A stretch of DNA of 64,000 bases from Actinoplanes octamycinicus (GTDB lineage Bacteria > Actinomycetota > Actinomycetes > Mycobacteriales > Micromonosporaceae). The stretch is taken from NCBI RefSeq assembly GCF_014205225.1, contig NZ_JACHNB010000001.1:1984001-2048000 (forward strand), in the 5' to 3' direction. The notes beneath the pieces are model-generated. The model saw nothing but the letters and a program-made list of their open reading frames with translations, was not told the origin of the DNA and searched no databases. Made by a program: the position numbers and the translations under genes. Positions 44,501-51,801 of this stretch are shown in pieces (positions within the stretch are counted from its first letter, which is position 1; every line of letters starts with the position of its first letter).

Positions 44501-44956
44501 AGTGTCGGCCCGAAGGGTGAGTCGGTCAGCACAGCAATCCGCAACAGGATGCTCAGCAAGGACGTAAACGCTGATGGAGTGAGTTACGACTGCTGGCGTT
44601 GTGGATGGCGCTTCTGGGACAAGAGCCTAGTCCAAGGTGGTCACCGCAACGCCGCCGAGAAGAACGGTGGCCTCGCCAACGACTACAACATTTGCGCCGA
44701 AGGGTGGGCCTGTAACTCCAGTGCTCAGAACAGGGGACGCCCATCGCCCGGAATGTCCTGCTGGGAGCGTTACACGGCCTGCAACAATGGCACCGCCACC
44801 AAGAGACAGCAAATTCCCGCGGACAAAGATAGGCCAGCCGGTGCTCAAGGCAACCCAAACCAACCCCGGCCCAGCGGCGGCGGTGGCAGTGGTGGCGGCG
44901 GCGCCGGTTCCGGATCCAACATCCCTACGTCTGTGCTCATCGCAAGGGGAACGTAA
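38531..44956 (+). CDS. Secreted RHS-repeat polymorphic toxin
   Basis: A 2141-residue protein. GTG 38531 follows AGGAGG at 38518-38523; ATG 38567 is also possible, and both lead into a signal peptide ending 'QQPAIAADP'. Then come an SpvB-like opening ('FNWSYPLRVPDGPGGMKPSL'), many YD/RHS repeats ('TYDLLDREVKTVDPDTG', 'FTYDELDRKTS'), and near residue 1810 the RHS core 'LDAREYDPFLGRFISVDPE' with the shell-closing 'YSDPTGRSW'. An Ala/Val-rich hydrophobic stretch (about 1860-1950) follows, then the toxin tip (about 1960-2141) with 'YDCWRCGWRF', 'VQGGHRNAAEKNGG' and 'ACNSSAQNRG'. The Cys pairs plus GH...E suggest an HNH/GH-E-like nuclease. The RHS shell should encapsulate the toxin; the toxin activity itself is inferred. 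Confidence 0.85.
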   Translation: MRARTAPPLHLSMERITRRLAMPLAITLAVTMLGQQPAIAADPPRSDIPKPVEVAGLRVEPVHAAAAAQAASTQPATARRSSWPTAGTTTVDLAAGSAAGPVKLRRPTNAAVARNRSVTPDKASLTVHDRKVTERAGVDGVLLSVKQQTRADSTAPMSIEVDYSSFADAVGGDWASRLRLVRLPACVLTTPEKPACQTVTEVPTTNNAQARVLSAASVASDNSGTTVLAAESGSSGDNGDYKATDLTSASTWQVTDQTGGFNWSYPLRVPDGPGGMKPSLSLSYSSQSVDGLTAATNNQGGWVGDGWSMWPGFIERKYASCADDDSDHKTNDQCWFNSNATLSMNGHAGELVRDTSAPESGEVWRLKNDDGTVVRRRTDRTTGNGDDNDEFWQVTTTDGTQYYFGYHRLPNWSAGKTATNSTWTVPVYGNDDGEPCHKTSGFSDSYCDQAWRWNLDYVVEPHGNTMAYFYQSEKGAYGREKPDKRASYDRGGYLDRIEYGMRQNAEYSEAAPLRVVFGTKERCDSDCWKGEAWTSDPVKSNWPDTPWDQYCKESPCNDQPAATFWSARRLTSITTQIRNGTSSYADVETVKLRQRFLSAGTGEGIPLWLDGITRTGQVIRAGGTIESDPEIVFDPGSLPLDNRVDAVNDQRSALARWRIKSVLNESGGKTLITYSEHDCTRANLPDPKSNTTRCMPAFYTFAGETKLDWFHKYVVTRIDLDDVVTDQPDQTYFYDYLDKPAWHYIDDEIIKKKYRTWGEWRGYSHVRVRTGSPTGRQTAVERYYMRGMDGDYLTKDSSRDISIEGRWGGPIKDQEALQGFVREVTTFDGPGGKEISTTVNDPWMRGPTATRVGGDHPTKAWMTLVGTTRSRTALAAGGYRTTKTVKKYNNNGLTISADDSGDDAVSGDEICTRTTYTPNAAIGMVDRVSQVERLSLACTAAPATAAPATVLSRTRTFYDTYSGEASFGRAPTKGDPVREERLEKFVDNVPSYIATSKTYDPVGRVLSETNGRNFTTRTQYNTANGGLLMGTTVTNPLGHQVISTREPAWDVATKLTDANGLVTEMAYDGLGRMINVWLPGRSRITDKSSLQFGYDLRNSGNPTAVTTRTLLPTGTGYRTSVVLYDGFLRQRQSQAQTTGGGRLLTDTLYNETGDIDWTSEGYYDTTNAAPDTTLGRPEGQIPSITQHVYDGAGREVASIFKALGAEKWRTTTSYGGDRTTIVPPSGGTATTEITDVRGNMTALRQYRDRAWAGSTDTTKYDETLYTYTLTGQRKTVVDTKKNTWTNTYDLLDREVKTVDPDTGTNNTSYDADGNVATTTTPLGTLAFTYDELDRKTSMRDNSISGTVRADWVYDKTPLGDSGTAFAKGKLTSSTRYVKSPTDATQTLAYTARTDKYDVYTRPVSNSVVVPSADTTLCAAASTNACTYTTQLTYKVNGQVATMTLPQAGDLAQEKLTYGYNDIGEAGTLYSAGQVYVDSVTYNKLGQLTQRVLGDSSLNKHVAITSTFDEPTRRLTSTNVVPFSKQEAVDYTYRYDDAGNVVEVSDTPENQQSDIQCYQYDYLRRMTSAWTPAADDCAAAPSYTSLGGSAAYWRQWTYDEMGNRTTEVLKAASGDTTYKYTTPTPGPGSVRPHAVTSVTATGAKSFTKTYGYDGAGNTNSRPAPTTGNQTLDWNIEGSLEKVTEGTATTSYVYDADGERLLRSDPNGSKTLYLDNGTELRFDKPTNTKKATRFYTHADRVIAVRSGGVLSWIAGDHHGTAEVTINASTLTVSKRRTTPFGEFRGASIGIWPTGMDKGMVGGTVDPIGLTHLDAREYDPFLGRFISVDPEIDVSDPQTMHGYLYSNNNPATYSDPTGRSWGTFFKVVAVVAVVVAVVAVAVVAGPALIAAAPAIASVVEVGATTAMMTGSASAAATAAGTAVVGEAAIAGGSAMAWGSGAAALTTLGVAGRIMSGSSRTSTPAPRTANQLPKGGNGVVLSDGHGATAAEIKLSVGPKGESVSTAIRNRMLSKDVNADGVSYDCWRCGWRFWDKSLVQGGHRNAAEKNGGLANDYNICAEGWACNSSAQNRGRPSPGMSCWERYTACNNGTATKRQQIPADKDRPAGAQGNPNQPRPSGGGGSGGGGAGSGSNIPTSVLIARGT

Positions 44957-44987
44957 GATCTAGTACTAACAGTTAGGAGAGGGCGGT

Positions 44988-45437
44988 ATGAACCAGACTC
45001 TGGTAGAAGTCTTCATCGGCAATAGGGACGACGGCTCGCCAGTTTTTGAGAAACTGTGGGTCGATGGGCTAGACGATGGTTCATACCGCCTTGTCCGCAC
45101 ACCGAAGCTCGCGCTCGGCCTCGCGCGGGAGGACACGTTCAGAGTCGACGAGCTCGGGAATATTCACGACGTAAGGTCGGGTGGGTACTTCGCCTTCCAA
45201 GTTGTCCTGGAGGGCGTTTTCACCAAGCAGAGCCTCGACGAGCTGGTTCGCCTGCCGGAGTCGTACGGTGGATCCTTCGACGTTCACGACGACCAGGTTG
45301 CCGGGCTGGCGGTCCCAGCAACCGCGAACGTCGATGGATTCCTCGAGGAACTCGTGCGGTATCTGCAGCGCTACCCAGGCGTCTACTGGAATTCCGGTGA
45401 CGCCACCCCGGACGTGCGAACTGCCCAGGATCGTTAA
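44988..45437 (+). CDS. DUF4265-type protein, candidate immunity protein
   Basis: A 149-residue acidic cytoplasmic protein beginning 31 nt after the RHS toxin, with TTAGGAGAGG before the ATG. Its course ('VEVFIGNRDDGSPVFEKLWV', 'GLAREDTFRVDELGNI', then 'SLDELVRLPESYGGSFDV') matches the DUF4265 pattern, recurrent among proteins encoded next to polymorphic toxins. It is small, acidic and immediately downstream of a toxin, so it is probably the immunity protein that binds the toxin tip. Direct inhibition is not shown by sequence. Confidence 0.72.
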   Translation: MNQTLVEVFIGNRDDGSPVFEKLWVDGLDDGSYRLVRTPKLALGLAREDTFRVDELGNIHDVRSGGYFAFQVVLEGVFTKQSLDELVRLPESYGGSFDVHDDQVAGLAVPATANVDGFLEELVRYLQRYPGVYWNSGDATPDVRTAQDR

Positions 45438-45457
45438 TCACCGAATCGGAGTTCTAC

Positions 45458-46060
45458 GTGTCGGATCGACTGTATTTCGCGGTGGAGCCCGCCTCGGCGC
45501 CGATCACCGAGCCCGTCACCAAGATGGGAGGGCAACCGGTGTGGGTCGAGGAACCACAGTGGCCGCTTTCATCGAGCGAAAAAACGCCGATGACGTTCAT
45601 CGGGCAGATTAAATTCCCCTACGGAATGGTTTATCTTTTTATAACGAACGCCACGGAATATGTCGATAACGCATGGGAGGCGGAATTTGGAGAGAATGCC
45701 GTAATTGTGCAGCCCGGGGGTCGACTGCCAATTTTCGAGATCATTCGAGATCGCTTTTCTGAGAACCCCCGGCCGAGCCTAATTGAACCTCTCGCTGTGA
45801 CCGCGCAGCCGACCGGGCCCACCATATCCGCCGATCACCAGGTATGGGGAACCCCGGAAGATACCGATAGTCGCCAATTCATTGGAGGCGACCCCGAGTG
45901 GATGCAGGCCCCCCAGGTGCCCATCGCGGGGTACCGTTTCCTAGCGCAACTCGACTCACACCGGCTTCCGTTCCCGATCAACTTCGGTGACGGTGGCATC
46001 GGATACATTTTCCTCTCGCCGGATCTCAAGGAAGGGCGATTTCTGTTCCAGAACTCCTGA
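45458..46060 (+). CDS. YwqG/DUF1963-like protein, second candidate immunity protein
   Basis: A 200-residue protein starting GTG 45458, 20 nt after the previous stop. Features such as 'KMGGQPVWVEEPQWPLSSS', 'FIGQIKFPYGMVYLFITNAT' and the C-terminal 'FGDGGIGYIFLSPDLKEGRF' match the YwqG (DUF1963) style, a beta-rich domain used as an immunity protein in several polymorphic-toxin loci. Codon use is less GC-biased in the middle (45600-45750) than in its neighbours, consistent with transfer. It may be a second or leftover immunity gene for an exchanged toxin tip. Confidence 0.7.
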   Translation: MSDRLYFAVEPASAPITEPVTKMGGQPVWVEEPQWPLSSSEKTPMTFIGQIKFPYGMVYLFITNATEYVDNAWEAEFGENAVIVQPGGRLPIFEIIRDRFSENPRPSLIEPLAVTAQPTGPTISADHQVWGTPEDTDSRQFIGGDPEWMQAPQVPIAGYRFLAQLDSHRLPFPINFGDGGIGYIFLSPDLKEGRFLFQNS

Positions 46061-46733
46061 CAGGAATCATCGCAAGCTGCTGATTGCAGCCAGCCGGCCA
46101 GCGGCGTGGGGTTCGCCCGCAATGGCACTTATGGTGTGCCCCGGGACCCCGGCGTGCCGCGGCTCCGCTTGAACGGCCGCGGATGACCTGTCAGGGCCGG
46201 GCGGGCCGCGGAGCCCATGCCCTCGGCCCGCCTGGTCACCCGTCGCCCGAACCCGGGGCCCAGGTCGGTCCGTGGCGCGAGGCGCCGGGACGCCCTCGGC
46301 GCTGATAGCAGGAGCGGACCTTTGAAAATACCGGCCAACAGCTGGAACCCCCCGCGTCGCCAACCTCCGACATGCCGGAGACGCTGCGCGGCGAAGAAGC
46401 GAAGATCAGCGGCGCCCGAGGCAGGGCAGCAGCAGCCACACAGTGTTCCTGGGGTGTCGATGGACCGCATTGCCCCGGCTGAATATCTGGAGCACCAACA
46501 CCCGGCCTACGCCCGCCCGGTCCGGCACATCGCCGCTCGCTACGTCGAGACCCGTAGGGACCACCGTTCGATCCCGTGCGGCTTTTGTCTGCGCGAGTGT
46601 GGGAGGCCCGTCACCTCTCTGCGGAGTCGCCTCACGCCTAATGGTGGACCTGTGTCCATAGTTTCGGCTAAGTTGGCCTTCGCCTTTTTCGGAAGACGCG
46701 AGCGAAGGCTGATCAGCCCTCAAGGAGATCCTG
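46061..46733. other. Gap of about 670 bp without a supported gene
   Basis: Several overlapping frames exist on both strands, but none combines coding bias, a ribosome binding site and a domain. From about 46080 to 46450 it is GC-rich and may hold decayed genes. The TTG-start gene at 46734 has a good AAGGAG at 46722-46727, so its promoter probably lies in 46550-46720. Confidence 0.4.
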
Positions 46734-47252
46734 TTGACCCAATGGCACGTGGAACTTGAGTACTTGGCCATCATCCCGGAGTTCCTGACACTCCGTAACG
46801 ATGCGCGAGACCTAGTGGACGAAAATGTCTATATCGACCACCTCGAGGACCGGACGCGGATTCGGGTGGAACTCGAAGCGAACCACGCTGTCGAAGCAAT
46901 CACGACCGTGCTGCAGAAACTGGAAAGGCTCCAAGCCGAGTTCCTCAGGGGGACGGCACCCGTCTTCTGCGAGGCGACCACCGCCGCAGAGAAAGACATC
47001 CGAGTCGAGAAGATGGCCGATCGGATGCGGCCGAAGCTGGCAACTATCGGTGACTTCAAACGAATGACCGGCGTTGGCAACTCGCGAGCCGCCATCGTCG
47101 CGCAACGTCCCGACTTCCCCAGACCCCTCGGTACGACCGCTGCTGGCGCGGTGTACGCAGAAGAGGATCTGCTTCGCTTCATCAGTACCTGGGATCGCAG
47201 CCCAGGACGTCCTTCCGCTGCGCGGACGGGAAGCCCAGATCCGGAGATCTGA
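46734..47252 (+). CDS. Excisionase/regulator-like protein with a C-terminal helix-turn-helix
   Basis: A 172-residue protein starting at TTG 46734, set by AAGGAG at 46722-46727. The first 90 residues are helical and possibly coiled-coil ('NHAVEAITTVLQKLERLQAE'). Residues about 100-155 read like an AlpA/excisionase or phage-regulator HTH: 'LATIGDFKRMTGVGNSRAAI', then 'QRPDFPRPLGTTAAGAVYAE' and 'EDLLRFI', in which a '..RPDFP.P' turn is typical. It lies 1.1 kb upstream of the tyrosine integrase, so a directionality factor or integrase regulator is a reasonable guess. The helical N-terminus is not part of known excisionases. Confidence 0.6.
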   Translation: MTQWHVELEYLAIIPEFLTLRNDARDLVDENVYIDHLEDRTRIRVELEANHAVEAITTVLQKLERLQAEFLRGTAPVFCEATTAAEKDIRVEKMADRMRPKLATIGDFKRMTGVGNSRAAIVAQRPDFPRPLGTTAAGAVYAEEDLLRFISTWDRSPGRPSAARTGSPDPEI

Positions 47253-47422
47253 CCCGGCAAGGCAATAGATCTTCGGGAGGAATCGGGCGGGGCGCCGAGG
47301 TCCGCGGCCCGCCCGGTGATCGTCTTGCTCCGTCCGGCCGGCGTTGCCGCACGTAAATCCCTGTCCTCACCGGCAGGTGCCGAGAACAGCCGGTAGACGG
47401 GGAACCTGCAACCTGCTGCCAA

Positions 47423-48220
47423 CTACGGCGGGAACTCCGAGCGTGGTCGTCGGTTGGCCTCGGCAAGGTCCAGCAGTTGGCCAACGGCCCGCACCGCAGC
47501 GTTGTTCGCGGGTGGTACGCGGCCGGCAAGGACCTGCCGCAGGGCGTCGGTGTTCTCGTCTGCGGAGATCTTCAGTCTGCGGCACATGTCCGCGAAGCGG
47601 AGATGATCGGCGCGGGCGTGGTATTTCGCTGCGAGCTGGATCAGGTAGAGCTGGTTGGTCGGGTCGTCCGGGTCGGCGCCGGCCGGCTCGTTGGCGGGCT
47701 GCTGGGCGAGAGTCTCGATCAGGCCGACCGGCGAGCGAGGGGTCTCGCCGTGCTGGAAGAGCACGGTCGCACCCACTGGCAAGGTTGCGTTGGTCACGGG
47801 CCACACGTACAGGTCGACCAGCACGGGCAACCCGGCAAGCTCCAGGCACACGGCGAGATAGCCGCCGCCGGCCGGAGCGTTGCGCGGCTTGCGCCGCGTG
47901 TAGAGCACCGTGCCGGGCAACCGCAGCGCGGCGAACGGGTCCGTACGCAGGTCGGCTGGCACCGGCGCGTGCACGGTGACGATCAGGTCGACGTCGCTGA
48001 ACGCGTCACCTCGGCCACATCCGAGCGAGCCGGCCAGCCACATCCCGTGCACTCGGTTGTCCGCCGACAGGGAGCGCTCCACGGCCGCAAGCCATACCCG
48101 CCGAGCCCGCACCACCGCGGCGAGAGCCACCGAGATCGGCGTACCGCCCGACGGTCCCTCCGCTGAACCCGCCGCCTCACCCACACCTGCTCCACTCGAT
48201 CGAGTTATCTCGGTCGCCAC
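47423..48220 (-). CDS. MNT/ANT-type nucleotidyltransferase
   Basis: A 265-residue protein with a nucleotidyltransferase core at residues 60-80: 'MWLAGSLGCGRGDAFSDVDL' gives the GS and DxD motif (Asp76 and Asp78). A further acidic position in 'LPVLVDLYVWP' at about 130 may be the third Asp. The C-terminal 90 residues are helical ('LYLIQLAAKYHARADHLRFA'). The start GTG 48220 has no strong ribosome binding site. It lies on the minus strand between the excisionase-like gene and the integrase. Relatives adenylylate antibiotics, proteins or tRNA-like substrates, or act as MNT antitoxins. No HEPN partner is seen next to it, so the substrate is unknown. Confidence 0.75.
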   Translation of the reverse strand: MATEITRSSGAGVGEAAGSAEGPSGGTPISVALAAVVRARRVWLAAVERSLSADNRVHGMWLAGSLGCGRGDAFSDVDLIVTVHAPVPADLRTDPFAALRLPGTVLYTRRKPRNAPAGGGYLAVCLELAGLPVLVDLYVWPVTNATLPVGATVLFQHGETPRSPVGLIETLAQQPANEPAGADPDDPTNQLYLIQLAAKYHARADHLRFADMCRRLKISADENTDALRQVLAGRVPPANNAAVRAVGQLLDLAEANRRPRSEFPP

Positions 48221-48365
48221 TCAATCACCGGTCCGCCTCGCCAGCATGACAACCGCCTCCGGCGATCCGCTCGGCGCGAATCATTCGCCGCGACTTTCGA
48301 TCTCCGTGGGCCGCCCTGCCGTACGAGTAGGCATTTCCGCCGCCGCACGATGGGGAGCTGCTGAC

Positions 48366-49829
48366 GTGGCCGGTGCCATTCCCTTCAAGATCTGCCGCTG
48401 CAAGGACCCCGACACGGGCAAGGCCCTGTCGCGCCGGTGCCCGAAGCTGCGTCGACCGAACCGATCCTGGAACCCCGGCCACGGACAGTGGGCATACCAG
48501 CTCGAACTGCCGCCGACCAAGGACGGGAAGCGGCGCCAGCTGCGGCCCAGCACGGGCTTCGTCGACCGTGAGGACGCCCAGACCGAGATCGACCAGGCCC
48601 GGCTGCTGATCAGCCTCGCCGGCCGCAACAAGCAGTGGCTGACGCAGATCGGCGACCTTATCCAGACCGGTCGCCGGATCAATGGCGTCCTGCCCGACGT
48701 CGAGACCGTCCGGCAGCGGCTGCGATCGGGCAGCCCACTGACCGGCGCCCCGACCCTCACCGAGTACCTGACCGACTGGATCAAAGTCGTCGAGGTCGAC
48801 GACAACACCCGCCGCACATACGCCAGCCACATCACCGTCCACCTGATCCCGGTCCTCGGCGACGTGCCGCTCGACCAGCTGCGACCGCACCACATCTACA
48901 CCCTCATCCGGACCATCACCGATCGCAACGAAGAACTGCTCGCTAAGAGAAACAGCCCCGACCCCGCGGTACGCCGCAGCGTCGCCGGCCGCCGCCCCAC
49001 CGGCGCCGCGACCCGGTCCCGGGTCCGCGCCACCCTGCGCAAGGCCTTCAACGACGCCCTCCTGCACGGCATCATCGCCGGGGTCCCGAACCCGGCAGCG
49101 CTCGTCAAGACGGCGAACCCCCGGTCCCGGCCGATCGTCTGGGAACCCGAACGCGTCGACCGGTGGCAGGCCACCGGCGACATCCCCGGCCCGGTCATGG
49201 TCTGGACCGACGACCTGCTCGCCGACTTCCTCGACTACACCGCCGCCGCAGCGCCGGACCTGCATCCGATGCTGCACCTGATGGCCTACCGCGGCACCCG
49301 CCGCGGCGAGGCCATCGGCCTACTCGACGCCGAGGTCCGCCTCCGTAAAGCAGAGGTCGGCATCGTCAACCAGATAGCCACCCACGGCGGCGGCCGCCTC
49401 CACCAGAAGAAACCCAAAAGTGAGGCCGGGAACCGCGACGTCGTCCTCGACCTCGACACCGTCGCCGTGCTCACCGCCTACCGGACCGAGCGAACCAGGT
49501 GGCAACTGGCCGCAGGCGCCGCCTGGCCGGACACCGGCCTGTTCTTCGTCCGTCCCGACGGCCAGGCCTGGCACCCCAACTCGGTGACCCAGCGCTTCCG
49601 CCGGCTCATCCGACGCGGCGGCTTCCCGCCCATCCGCCTACACGACCTACGCCACGGCGCCGCCACCATCGCCCTGGAAGCCGGCGTCGACATCAAGGTC
49701 GTCTCCGAACAACTCGGCCACTCCACCACCACCCTGACCCGCGACACCTACCAGAGCGTCACCAAGAACCTGCACCACGAAGCCGCCGACGCCGACCGCA
49801 TCCGAGCCAAACGCCGACGCGCCGCCTGA
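48366..49829 (+). CDS. Tyrosine-type site-specific integrase of the element
   Basis: A 487-residue tyrosine recombinase. A Cys/Arg-rich start (about 8-30, 'KICRCKDPDTGKALSRRC') is typical of actinobacterial ICE integrases. An arm-type or AP2-like region follows (about 40-80), then a SAM-like core-binding domain (about 137-225). The catalytic domain runs from about 285: Arg in 'MAYRGTRRGEA' at about 308, 'HDLRHG' at about 425-430, the second His in 'QLGHST' at about 450, and the nucleophile Tyr in 'RDTYQSV' at about 461. All catalytic positions are intact. GTG 48366 follows GGGGAG at 8 nt. It is probably responsible for insertion into tRNA-Lys(TTT), whose 3' half is found at 58442. Confidence 0.9.
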   Translation: MAGAIPFKICRCKDPDTGKALSRRCPKLRRPNRSWNPGHGQWAYQLELPPTKDGKRRQLRPSTGFVDREDAQTEIDQARLLISLAGRNKQWLTQIGDLIQTGRRINGVLPDVETVRQRLRSGSPLTGAPTLTEYLTDWIKVVEVDDNTRRTYASHITVHLIPVLGDVPLDQLRPHHIYTLIRTITDRNEELLAKRNSPDPAVRRSVAGRRPTGAATRSRVRATLRKAFNDALLHGIIAGVPNPAALVKTANPRSRPIVWEPERVDRWQATGDIPGPVMVWTDDLLADFLDYTAAAAPDLHPMLHLMAYRGTRRGEAIGLLDAEVRLRKAEVGIVNQIATHGGGRLHQKKPKSEAGNRDVVLDLDTVAVLTAYRTERTRWQLAAGAAWPDTGLFFVRPDGQAWHPNSVTQRFRRLIRRGGFPPIRLHDLRHGAATIALEAGVDIKVVSEQLGHSTTTLTRDTYQSVTKNLHHEAADADRIRAKRRRAA

Positions 49830-49914
49830 GCCGGCGCCGGGCGCGGAGTCCGACCGTCCGGCGGTTCCCGACGTCGGCGTGATCTCGCAGACTGTCACCG
49901 GGGAGGCCACGCTT

Positions 49915-50656
49915 ATGGCAGGCAAGTACCACCCGCTGACCGTCGCGCTGTGCATGGCCGCCGGTCGCGGCCAGCAGGAGATGGACCTCGGCTTCGACGA
50001 GATCGCCGCCCTGGTCGGAGGCTTGCCGCCCTCGGCCGGGCTGCGGCAGTGGTGGGCGAACGCCGATCACCCTCAGGCCCACGCCTGGCGCACCGCCGGG
50101 TACCGGGTGCAGCAGGTGTACCTGGACCGGCGCCGGGTCCGCTTCAGCCGCCTGCCGGCACCGATGGCCACCGACCGCCGCGACCCCCGCACCGTCCACG
50201 CCGGCACCGGCGCGGGCGCAGACGCTTCCGGCGGGGCCACCGGGTCCGGGTCCGCCTGCAGTGGGCCGACGCCGGTGCCGTGGTGCTCGACGGCGCCGGC
50301 AAGGCGACTTTTCCCCGCGTCGTCGCGTCGCGGCTTCTACCGCATCACTTTCACCGGCCCCGCCGCCCGGATCTACATCGGCGAGAGCGAGAACCTGCAT
50401 CGCCGGCTGTCCGGCAACTACCCGCAACGCCGGCCCCAGCCAGCAGACGAGCACGCGGATCAACGCCCTGCTGGGCGACCATCTTGTCGGCGGCGGAACC
50501 GTCGCGTTGGCGGTGGCGACGTCCGCCACGGTCCTGATCGGCGATCACGAACGGCGCCTGGACCTGTCCACCAAGGCGGGCCGGCTGCTCGCCGGGAGCG
50601 CCGCCGTCGTGCACGCCCAGGCCACCGGTCACGCGCAGATCGTGAACCTCGGATGA
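49915..50656 (+). pseudogene. Frameshifted DUF7662/GIY-YIG-like gene
   Basis: The first frame (ATG 49915) gives an intact DUF7662-like domain of about 85 residues ('GKYHPLTVALCMAAGRGQQE', then 'RQWWANADHPQAHAWRTAGY'). The coding signal then hops frames: 'RVRLQWADAGAVVLDGAGKA' (about 50225), 'GFYRITFTGPAARIYIGESE' with 'NLHRRLSGNY' (about 50330), then 'TRINALLGDHLVGGGTVALA' to a stop at 50654-50656. Joined, it reads as one protein ending in a GIY-YIG-type domain. At least two frameshifts mean that no full protein can be made. A homologous unbroken gene presumably once followed the integrase. Confidence 0.75.
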
Positions 50657-51073
50657 ACGCCCCTCACGATCCGCAGCGGCTGGCCGCCCTGATCGAGGCC
50701 CTCGACATCTAACGGGCCGCGCGCCGGGTCCTGCTGGACGCGATGGGCCTGGCGGTCTCGAACCGGGATCCGCTGGCCGAGTTCAGCGAGCACCTGGTCC
50801 AGGCGTTGCTCGGCGCGCAGCTCGCGGCCAGTCGAGTGCAGGCGCACTGGGACCTCGCGCTGCCCGACGGTGCCAAGGTGCAGGTGAAGTACCTCGCCAA
50901 CCCCGCCGACGGCTGGGTTGCCCACCGCGCAGCTCGGCGCGATCCACGCGGCGCTGGGCAAGTGGAACCCGCGGGGCGAGGGTGAGCTGCAGCTGACCCG
51001 GCACAACTGGCAGACGATGGTCGACGATCCCGCGCGGTTTCGCGCGCTCGACGTGTGGATCTGGTCGCCGTAG
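50653..51073 (+). pseudogene. Broken gene following the GIY-YIG remnant
   Basis: ATG 50653 overlaps the preceding stop (ATGA-like), and the frame reads 'MNAPHDPQRLAALIEALDI' before an early TAA at 50710. The same frame then resumes as 'RAARRVLLDAMGLAVSNRDP' and 'VQVKYLANPADGWV', after which the coding signal is shifted and shortened, ending 'ELQLTRHNWQTMVDDPARF' in another frame. It resembles short restriction- or defence-associated proteins of actinobacteria, but I cannot name the family. A nonsense codon plus a frameshift/deletion make it a pseudogene, coupled to the also-broken gene upstream. Confidence 0.7.
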
Positions 51074-51270
51074 GCGGCTGCCGGTGCCCGGAATGCCGCT
51101 TATTGTGCAATCAGTTGGAGGTGCAAGCAGGAGTCGATCGCATGAACTGATGGCATTAGCCAGTCCCCGAGCAATCCCGGCAATGATGGACCCCGGGGGT
51201 GCGAGGCTGGGAGTGTGTCGTGCAGTGAGACGTTGCCGTGTCCCGCGCAGACGTTCCAAGGTCCGTGGCG

Positions 51271-51801
51271 CTAGGAGAACAGCCGGCCGACCCCGTCACC
51301 CACGATTCGTGCTGCGTCGTCGGCCATGAAGGCAGATATTGGCCCGTCGGCTATCTCGACCAGCAGGTAGCGGATTGCGCGAACGTGGGTGGCCATCTCA
51401 AGAAGAGCGGCTGGTTTGGCCATGGCCGCTTGCTCGGCGAGAGCCACTTGTTCGAAGAGAGTGACCTCATCGGCGGAGCTCAGGCCGAGCAAGCCTGGCG
51501 CGTCGCGGAGCGCGCGGCAAAGGCTCAAGACGTCGTCAACGTTTCCAGCGATGGGCTTGTCAGTCACCAGATCAGTCAAGCCCACGAGGACGGCACGCGC
51601 AAACCGTTCACCGCGCGAAGGGAGGAGCGTTTGTGGGCGAGAGGTACTTGAACTTTTCGTCGACGTCCAAGCGCACACATGGACACTGCGTCTCAAACAC
51701 GAAGAACCATCCGCGTTGAAGTTCATCGGCACCATATGGTCAAGATTTCCGACGAGATTGGGCACCTGGTAGGTGGCCGCTAAGTACAAATAATGCGCCA
51801 C
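51271..51801 (-). CDS. Possible regulator-like protein, perhaps frame-damaged at its start
   Basis: The frame of 176 residues has a plausible helical C-terminal 100 residues ('LVTDKPIAGNVDDVLSLCRA', 'LRDAPGLLGLSSADEVTLFE', 'VRAIRYLLVEIADGPISAFM'). The N-terminal third has poor coding bias. In another frame the same stretch reads 'GWFFVFETQCPCVRLDVDEK' before a stop, which looks more protein-like. The gene may therefore carry a frameshift near 51610, or start later. No family is recognised. Treat the first 60 residues with caution. Confidence 0.4.
   Translation of the reverse strand: MAHYLYLAATYQVPNLVGNLDHMVPMNFNADGSSCLRRSVHVCAWTSTKSSSTSRPQTLLPSRGERFARAVLVGLTDLVTDKPIAGNVDDVLSLCRALRDAPGLLGLSSADEVTLFEQVALAEQAAMAKPAALLEMATHVRAIRYLLVEIADGPISAFMADDAARIVGDGVGRLFS

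Noticed and set aside
46129..46774. Several minus- and plus-strand frames between the YwqG-like gene and the TTG-start gene
   Set aside because: They overlap each other, lack start signals, and have Pro/Arg-rich compositions typical of out-of-frame GC-rich DNA.
49830..49914. att site directly after the integrase gene, as in pSAM2-type elements
   Set aside because: No tRNA-like sequence is present there. The only tRNA halves are at 58089 and 58442.
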